This document shows positions 57,201 to 64,000 of a stretch of 64,000 nucleotides of DNA, in pieces (the first letter of the stretch is position 1; each line of letters begins with the position of its first letter). Under the pieces are notes generated by a model. It did not search any database. It was not told the origin of the DNA and saw only the letters and a program-made list of their open reading frames with translations. The position numbers were made by a program, and so were the translations under genes. Source of the stretch: Gnetum montanum (Eukaryota; Streptophyta; Gnetopsida; Gnetales; Gnetaceae); the NCBI GenBank assembly GCA_015680685.1, contig MNCI01035176.1, positions 250,759 to 314,758 of the forward strand, read 5' to 3'.

Positions 57201-57309
57201 GAAATAGGTGAGTAGCCTTATGGTGGGATCCTTTTCATTCATAGATTACATCTACCCTACTATGTCGATAGGGGTTATGCTACCAACCCCAAGTTATCTT
57301 ACCTCAAAA

Positions 57310-57960
57310 AAAGGTAATGATTTATGGTCCAAAAATAAGAGGTATGTGTTCAAAACTAATAAATATAATGTTTTTTAGCAAATTTTTGACCTTATGAACA
57401 TACTTTAACTTAGTAGATTCTATATTTATGAACTAGCAAAAGAAAAATGGAAATTATAAATGGATGGATGAATCTAGCTCAAGTGTGAATTTAACATCCA
57501 ACCCTATCTATCATGAAATTTTTTCATGATGTTCTCCTAAAAAATTTTCTTTTATTATTTCTTCTTATCCTAGTTGCATTATTATTCCCAAATTTTCCTA
57601 TTCTCTATTCTCACAAAGGAGGTGAAGTTCAAATGGAATAGCAAATAGCATTTACATAATGATGTATGGTCAAAAAAAATAAGAGGTATGTGTTCAAAAC
57701 TAATTAATATAATGTTTCTAAGTGATTATTTGACCTTATGAATGTACTTTAACTTGATAGATTCTATATTTATAAACTAGCAAGAGAAAAATGAAAATTA
57801 TAAATGGATGGATGAATTCATCTAAGGTGTGAATTTGACATCCAACTCTACTTGTCATAAATTTTTTCATGATCTGCTCCTAAAAAATTTTGTTTTATTA
57901 TCTTTCCTTATCCTAATTGCATTATTATCCTCAAATTTTCCTACTCTCTATTCCTTTCAC
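57310..57960. repeat. Tandem duplication of about 343 bp
   Basis: The block containing AGGTATGTGTTCAAAACTAA (57341) recurs at 57684 with the same order of phrases (TATAAATGGATGGATGAA; AATTTTTTCATGAT; ATTGCATTATTAT). Two copies with moderate divergence. No coding. Confidence 0.9.
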
Positions 57961-59870
57961 TAAAGTGTGATTTTAATTAGTTATATAACATTGTACGTAC
58001 TATAAAAATTAATACCAAAACTATATACAGGTAACATAACAAAAGAATTAAATCAATGCTTAGAAAAAGCTTTGTCAAAAAGAGAAATCAAAATCCATTA
58101 CATCTTAAAGAGGACTTGTGTGAGTTGAAAAAAAACTACTATCAAAACCTGCAAGTTTGCATCAATTTGATTATTTAATTTAATGCATGTGATTAATTCT
58201 TTAAGGTTGTTAGATACATTTCAATAGATTAACTCTAATTTTCTTAACTAAATTATAAGATTATATTACAGTCGTTACTGTTATTATCATTATTGTTGTT
58301 ATTGTTATTGTTAATTTCCTACATAAGTGAATATAATCTGCTTGCTAGGTCATTTTGTTAAAGTTTTATCTTCTTCTTTTTTTACTACTATTAAAACTAA
58401 GTCATAGATCTACTATATATTTTATACTTTAATGTTGAAATCCAATTACCCCTAGAAACTTTTCTTATGCTAGTTATTATATATTTACAAGTATTTGGCT
58501 ATGCATATTTTATTCTTTATGCATGTTTAGTTATGTATATTTAATCTTTATTATGCACTTTTATTCTTTATTATGCACATTTAGATATGCATATTTTATT
58601 CTTAATATGTATATGTGATTATATAATTCACTATTCATGGAGCAATTTTAGATCCTAATGTTATCCAAACAATATCTCTAATTACTTTTTGTCATTAAAC
58701 TAGAATTTGAAGTTCATTTTTAATTAAAATTAACTAGTGCATAAATCAGTGTTGTTAAGGAAATACCTTAAGATGATATCCTACCTAGAATTTAACCTTA
58801 CCTATATGTCTAGGATGTTCAAAAACATTGGTTTTAACTCTTGATTCACTAGCATTAGAGTTATAGTTTTTGTGATATCACATTTTTAGTCTGTTAAAAA
58901 TATCATAAAACTTTTGACATTTGAACTATGCATGCATGATAAGTGAAGATCAAATATGATTTCAACATATGATTGAATAAAGCACTTGATAAATATTATG
59001 TAGGTTTAAATAGAATTTGATTTGAAATCCATATGTGACTATTACGCATGTTTGAATGCAAAGGATATTAGTTATGAGAGAAAAATGAGAAATAGACTTA
59101 TGAAAATGTAAATGTTTAAAAATAATAAAAATAAAAATTAAATTAGAAAAAGGAAGTCGATTATGTCACGTGAAGGCAATTAAACCATAAAAAGTAAGTA
59201 TACATTATATATATAACATATATACATGTTTTATATAACACATATCTTTCTCGCTACTTTTTTCTTCCCTGTGCATTGACAATTTTTTGTTTTCTGTTTC
59301 AAATAGAAACCATTTTTTGCCAGCCCATTTTCTTTCATTTTGAGCCTAATTCTTCCATTTCTCAAGCTCAAGTAACACACTACATGTGATTCTTCCACTT
59401 ATAAACAGATTGTGGTCTTCAATTCATCTCAATTCAAGTTGTGAAGGATTTAGATGTGTCAGATTAGACAAAGTGAAAACTAAATTTAAGCATGGGTAGA
59501 AAAGGAAGATAATAAGAAGATTTTAAAAACCCTACTAACATAGTAAGAAAAGTTATTTTATTTTATTTTTGTTGGCACATTTGGCCATTTCATAGAACAG
59601 CAAAAGTAGATACGGTAAAAAAGGCAACTGTATAAACAACCAATCTGTTTTGAAACCACAGGAAAAATATGAATAATGCTGGGAATAATCACTGGAAAAG
59701 TCTTAAATTAAAAAATCCATGGTTGATGCTGTTGGTGGTTATGAAAATGCACGGGGTAAACTGGAGAAGAATGCTCATCAAAATCAAGGGTAGATAATGA
59801 ACATGATGCTAGCAATGAAGAAGAGTGGGCAAACAGTGAATCAAAATAAGAGATTTGATACTGTAGGAAG
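57961..59870. other. AT-rich stretch, nothing assigned
   Basis: Only simple features are seen: a (TTG/TTA)n tract at about 58275-58315, and short TATGCATATTTTATTCTTTATG-type repeats at 58500-58620. No long ORF, tRNA or LTR terminus found. Confidence 0.5.
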
Positions 59871-59884
59871 GTAAATACGGTTAT

Positions 59885-60230
59885 CCACGTTTAAGGCAAC
59901 GGCAGCGGCAGCGTTGGCAGCCATGGTGGTGCGGAGCTGCAGTCCTCTTTGTGGGATTAGGCTATGGAATCGTTGTCGAGTCCACTATTTTTTTTCTAAA
60001 GCCCACTGTGCTGAAAAACACCGGCAAGTGCATAGGCTCATATGTTGCTGTATTGTAGGTCGATGCTAGGATCCTGGCCTTTGCTGCCATCATCTACAGT
60101 AGGTTCTTGCACATTCTGGCCTTGTCTAGGATCACGTACGATTGGTTCCTAAGTGTGAGTACGTGCAGCGCAGCCTCAGCCGCTGCCTCCTTCACCTTCC
60201 ATAAAATGCTACAAAATTGAGAGTTAACAA
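59885..60230 (+). pseudogene. Possible fragment of a cellular membrane-protein gene
   Basis: This patch is more GC-rich than its surroundings. One plus-strand frame of about 100 codons, from about 59915 to a TGA at about 60221, reads with a single TAG. It contains VLFVGLGYGIVVES, IFFLKPTVLKNTGKCIG, then after the stop VDARILAFAAIIYSRFLHIL and DWFLSVSTCSAASAAAS. Two or three hydrophobic segments suggest a membrane protein. I do not recognise the family. Nearby is a CAGCGGCAGCG run. It could be an exon, a processed fragment or coincidence. Confidence 0.3.
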
Positions 60231-60863
60231 AGGTTTCATTATTAAAGCTTACCATTGCCTTGAATTTTGGGAAGTGGTCCGACCGGTCATGAGGTCATGA
60301 ACATAATGATACAATGGCAGGCAGCAAAATGTTTCTTCTGCGATCTCTGTTTTCATGCCTGAATGTTTCCCTGCAGTTCCCACGCCAATCTCCATCTGCA
60401 AACAGAACGATGATAGTTATCAGCAACAGAGTTTGAATTGTTTGGGATATTGATTACTGCCTCTGCTCATCCACCTCCGTGAGTAGAGTCTGCAGACGTG
60501 CTACTATCTTTGTGAGCAGGCCAGCCACGGTAGCAAGTGATCCAGCCCCAATCTGGCATCACTGTTGTTAATGCATTTGAAATTGTTCTGGTTCCCCCAC
60601 CTCTTGCTGCCTAGAAGTAGCTGTGGCTGGGTGCCCTAGGAGATGTGGAAATCCCAGGGCTGGTGCACTTTTAGAGGTAGTTCAGTGTGGAAATCCCAGG
60701 GTTGCTACACTCTCAGAGATGGCACATGGTCGCAGCAACTGAACACCACTCGGCAACATTACCAAATACAGCACTCACTTGAGATAACACTCGGGGTCTC
60801 ACTTTTGGTCTTGGAGGAAGATTGGAAAAGAAGACATTGTGAAAAATTGCTTGTTAGATGACT
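60231..60863. other. Unassigned stretch with a 39-bp duplicate
   Basis: GTGGAAATCCCAGGGCTGGT (60647) and GTGGAAATCCCAGGGTTGCT (60687) begin two adjacent units of about 40 bp. The short frame 60643-60861 covers them and is not recognised. No other feature is supported. Confidence 0.4.
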
Positions 60864-61969
60864 TGTTAAAGACAACATTTCAACCTCTTTGTCATAGTCC
60901 TATGAGTTATGTTTATTTTTTTATTTTGTTTAAATTGTTTACCTAGTGGTTTAGATAGTATCATGCTTGGCAAGTAATTTTGAGATTTTTAGATTGCTCT
61001 TATTGTTTTTGTTGTATGATAGAAAATTTCTATTAAAATTTTGCCATAGAAGAGCTTGTGTTTAAAAGCCTTAAGAGCATTTTAGTAGTGAATTTTATTA
61101 TTGTGCAATGTATAAGAACTGCTATTGAGATTGTTGTAAAAGAGGCTCTACATGTAGTCAAGCTGTTGAACAATTCAATAGTCAAGAGGGTTCAGAAAAT
61201 CTTTGGTATTTTGATAAGACCAGAATAGCTTCTTTTATCTTTAAAGTGAATCTCTATAGTATTTCAATCAGATATTGTCAAGTCTTTTGAAGGTTCTGTT
61301 GAATACAATTGTTGACATCCATTATCTAGCCAAAATAGAGTCTCGTGCGTGATAGTTTACGCAGCATTTTTTGGGTAGCATAATAGGATTGTCCTGAAGA
61401 AATTGCTTATTTGAGACTTGGAAGTTTGAACAATTCATAGTTATTGAATTTGGGATAGCTTTATTGCGAAGTGTTTACTCATATCATTTTACCTTGTTTA
61501 AACATTTGAGATATTTATACAAATCTGCTTTCTTATTCTCTTCTTTCTATTTCCATTGAATCTTGCTCTATTTCTAGTTTTCTTGTGGAACTATCTCTTT
61601 CTCTGGGGAAAATTAGAAGTAGATTCGCAAAGTTGTGCTCAAATGTTTTTGCAAAAATTTATTTGTTACAAGTAGGTATTATAAGGAATACATAGACTAG
61701 GCAGTTGAACAGAATAAGAACTCTCAACAACTCACAGTACTTTGCAAAGTTGGCTGAATCTCTTTAAGATAAGTCATTTATAGTTTTACACACAACCCAA
61801 TCGTTTCATTTTTTACAACAGCACACCGCAATAGTATACACACATACTCACATTAACTACTGAGTCTATTTGGAGGTATCTGGGCCTTGGTGTTGCCAGA
61901 AGACTAGCGAGCACCTAAATCCTATTCGAGGACACTCGTTGGTCATCGCATCCCAAATGGTCGCCAACA
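60864..61969 (+). mobile_element. 5' LTR of the rightmost Ty3/gypsy element (left edge tentative)
   Basis: The right end GGTCGCCAACA at 61969 is set by the PBS eight bases later. The left end is only a guess at TGTTAAAGACAAC (60864), chosen for TG and partial symmetry with the end. Its partner LTR is outside the window, so the edge cannot be checked here. Confidence 0.5.
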
Positions 61970-61976
61970 GTTCTTT

Positions 61977-61994
61977 TGGCGCTAGAAGGAGGGC
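61977..61994 (+). other. Primer binding site of the rightmost element
   Basis: TGGCGCTAGAAGGAGGGC, one or two changes from the Tat sites at 9421 and 42224. Confidence 0.8.
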
Positions 61995-62050
61995 AAAAAA
62001 TTTAGCCTCTAAGTTCATAAGCTTAAGAAATTAGATACTATTTTCAGTCC

Positions 62051-63528
62051 ATGACCAAGAAGATTGATAGTTTGGAAAATTTGAAAGTTTCAAAAGATAT
62101 TCTAAATTCTAAGACTGATTCTTTATCAGAAGAAGAACAAAAGAAAGATTTTGAATTGGGAACAAGTAGTGGAGTGAAAACTAGAAGATCAAGAAGATCA
62201 CCCATTATATCTGATTTATCGATTCATAAGAGAAGATCTAGAAAGTCTAAGAGTTCAACTATCCAAAGGAATAGGATGGCAAATCCTTGGCAAAGAGTTA
62301 CACCATTAGGATTTCAAAATTACAATGATATTCCTAAGGTAGTTTACAAATATTTTCCTAAGCCTTTCATTCCTGGAAAAGCTTATTTAGCTGAAGAATA
62401 TATTCACATGTTTGAGTTAGCTTTAGCTCATGCAAATATTCAACATCAAGATCAAGCTTGTTTCAAATTTAAAGGATATGGCTCAGATTTGGTATTCAAA
62501 CTTACCAAATAATAGTATTACAAGTTGGGATGACATAAAGAATATTTTCTTAGCCCAATTTGATAATCAATTAGATCAACAACAACTGTACTATGGGCTG
62601 ATACAAGCTAAGCAAGGAGTTAAAGAGTCAATTAGAGATTTTAACATTAATTTTCAACGAATTTGTGGACTCTTTCAAGGATAATATACCATCAGAAGAA
62701 ATGCTTAAAGAAACTTATCTTAAGGCTATCAACCCCAACATTTCAATTTGGTTAAGGAGAACTCCAAACTTAACTACAATAAATGACTACTTTAGTGAAG
62801 CTATACAGTTAGAAAAAAAATTGAACTTGAATCCTGAAGAAAATATTGCAATTCAAAAAACAGAAGAAAGAGTTATGATTCCTACACAAGATTTTGCTCA
62901 ATTTAAAGCTTTACCAGGTCCATCTCATGTTAAGATAGAGCAAGAACATGAAGGAGTAGAATCTAGAAAAGGACAATTAATGAGAGATATGTCTAACAAG
63001 ATAGTGAAGCTTGAAAAAGCTATGGCAAGAGTTAATATCAAGGAAGAAAAGAAAAATAAAAATCATAAACATCAAGACACTAAGTTAGCAGAAGATGAGG
63101 ATGAAAGTGACCTAATTCTATCTAACTTTCTTGATATTGAATCTGATAATGAGTTATCTAGTGTTCATTATGCAAGTAAATCTTCTAGCAATGGATCTAA
63201 CGATACTTCTTCTCTATCAAGTTCTGAAGAAGATATGTCTTCAGATGAAGACTATCATAATAATGAGAAAAATGGATATAGTCTTCAATCCAAAGAAAGA
63301 TTAACTACTTCTAAACCCCCAAATGTTATTACTAATCCATCTACTAAGAGAAAAGCTTTTGAGCCAAATAGAAGAGATAAGAATAAAGGTAAAGACAATC
63401 AAGTAGAGCAAAGCACTCTAAATCAGTCTTTTAATAAATGGATAAAGAAACCAAGCTTTATTGGTGATGGAGAGTATAATTTGATTAAAGACCTTAAACA
63501 TGTCAAGGCCAATATTAACTTTTATTAG
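62051..63528 (+). pseudogene. Ty3/gypsy gag of the rightmost element, frameshifted
   Basis: ATG at 62051 (MTKKIDSLENLKVS). A basic N-terminal segment (KTRRSRRSPI) is followed by the capsid: YFPKPFIPGKAYLAEEYIHM and HANIQHQDQACFKF, then, after a shift near 62470, LKDMAQIWYSNLPNNSITSW, NIFLAQFDNQLDQQQ and KESIRDFNINFQRICGLFQ. After a second shift near 62675 come NIPSEEMLKETYLKAINPN and INDYFSEAIQLEKKLN. The last 200 codons are Ser/Asp/Lys-rich and low in complexity. I see no zinc knuckle. Apart from the two shifts the frame is open for nearly 500 codons, so this is a younger element than the others. Confidence 0.8.
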
Positions 63529-63561
63529 TTGCTTCAAATAAGAGATCAGTAAAGAAAGGCT

Positions 63562-64000
63562 TTGAAGTTCATTAAAGGTAAAAGGAGAGTTAGAGAATCA
63601 GAGTTAAGTTATGTGTCTAATAATGATGAGAAATTAAAGACCTTGTATGATAAGGAAGCTCCTCCTTTTCTTTTGACAATGAAAGTAAAGGATAAATACT
63701 TACACAATTGTTTGGTTGATTCTGGAGCTACGTCTACTATAATGCCATTATCTATATGTAAGAAACTTGGTTTGATTCCTGAAAAATCAAATAAAAAGAT
63801 TGTTCAAGTGGATAAAAGTAGAGTGAAGATTGTGGGTCAATTACCAAATGTTCTATTGAAAATTGCTTCTGAACCCCTGCGTCAGAAGTAGAGTAACTAT
63901 TCAAGTGGCAGATATACCAGATTCACATAGTCTCTTATTGAGTAGAAGTTGGAGCAAGAATTTCTCAGGTTACATATCAACAGATTATTCTCACATGTGG
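63562..64000 (+). pseudogene. Ty3/gypsy protease of the rightmost element, partial
   Basis: It is in frame with the end of gag across two stops. The active-site loop is NCLVDSGATSTIMPLSICKK, a normal DSGAT motif, unlike the Tat copies. The preceding YDKEAPPFLLTMKVKDKYL is the usual lead-in. Near 63885 the frame shifts, and the continuation reads VTIQVADIPDSHSLLLSRSW, then SGYISTDYSHMW at the window edge. Reverse transcriptase should follow outside the window. Confidence 0.8.

Overview
This window looks like intergenic DNA from a large, repeat-rich seed-plant nuclear genome. A gymnosperm would fit, but that is inference only. It is AT-rich, I see no intact cellular gene and no bacterial signals, and nearly all recognisable protein similarity is to plant LTR retrotransposons. 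All coding regions are decayed: most stops sit where a single C-to-T or G-to-A change would make one, as expected of long-methylated DNA.

Layout. (1) 1-935: a degenerate 34-bp tandem array. (2) 1.9-10.6 kb, minus strand: two partial Ty3/gypsy elements judged Tat-lineage, one with leader, PBS, gag and protease, the other only LTR, PBS and part of gag. (3) about 10.6-13.2 kb: a repeat-filled LTR in plus orientation ending at 13204. (4) 13.2-28.9 kb: remains of an Athila-like element (B1, plus strand) with its 3' LTR, interrupted by a second Athila-like element (A, minus strand, 14830-27367). A's reverse transcriptase is split by a solo Tat-type LTR (20511-22284) with a perfect 5-bp target duplication. 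(5) 28.9-30.7 kb: a Ty1/copia fragment and a 335-bp duplicated block. (6) 30687-57085: a complete but decayed Athila-like element (B2) carrying an additional ORF between integrase and the 3' LTR. A Tat element (39698-53093) is inserted in B2, and that element's 5' LTR carries a solo LTR (41014-42079). (7) 57.1-60.8 kb: AT-rich flank with one weak gene-like patch near 60 kb. (8) about 60.9-64 kb: the 5' end of another, better preserved Ty3/gypsy element that runs off the window.

The layering can be read directly: nested LTR pairs with 5-bp target duplications, an intact empty-site paralogue inside element A, and outer LTR pairs visibly more diverged than inner ones. Two features stand out. Each Tat-type LTR carries its own U3 array built on an AGCGT/ACGCT core. 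The Athila-like family has an env-position ORF whose N-terminal part resembles plant-transposon-associated proteins and whose later part is coiled-coil-like.

Lineage calls rest on motifs read by eye: FMDD reverse transcriptase, a second RNase H, the HHCC/DDE integrase and primer binding sites. No database search was run.
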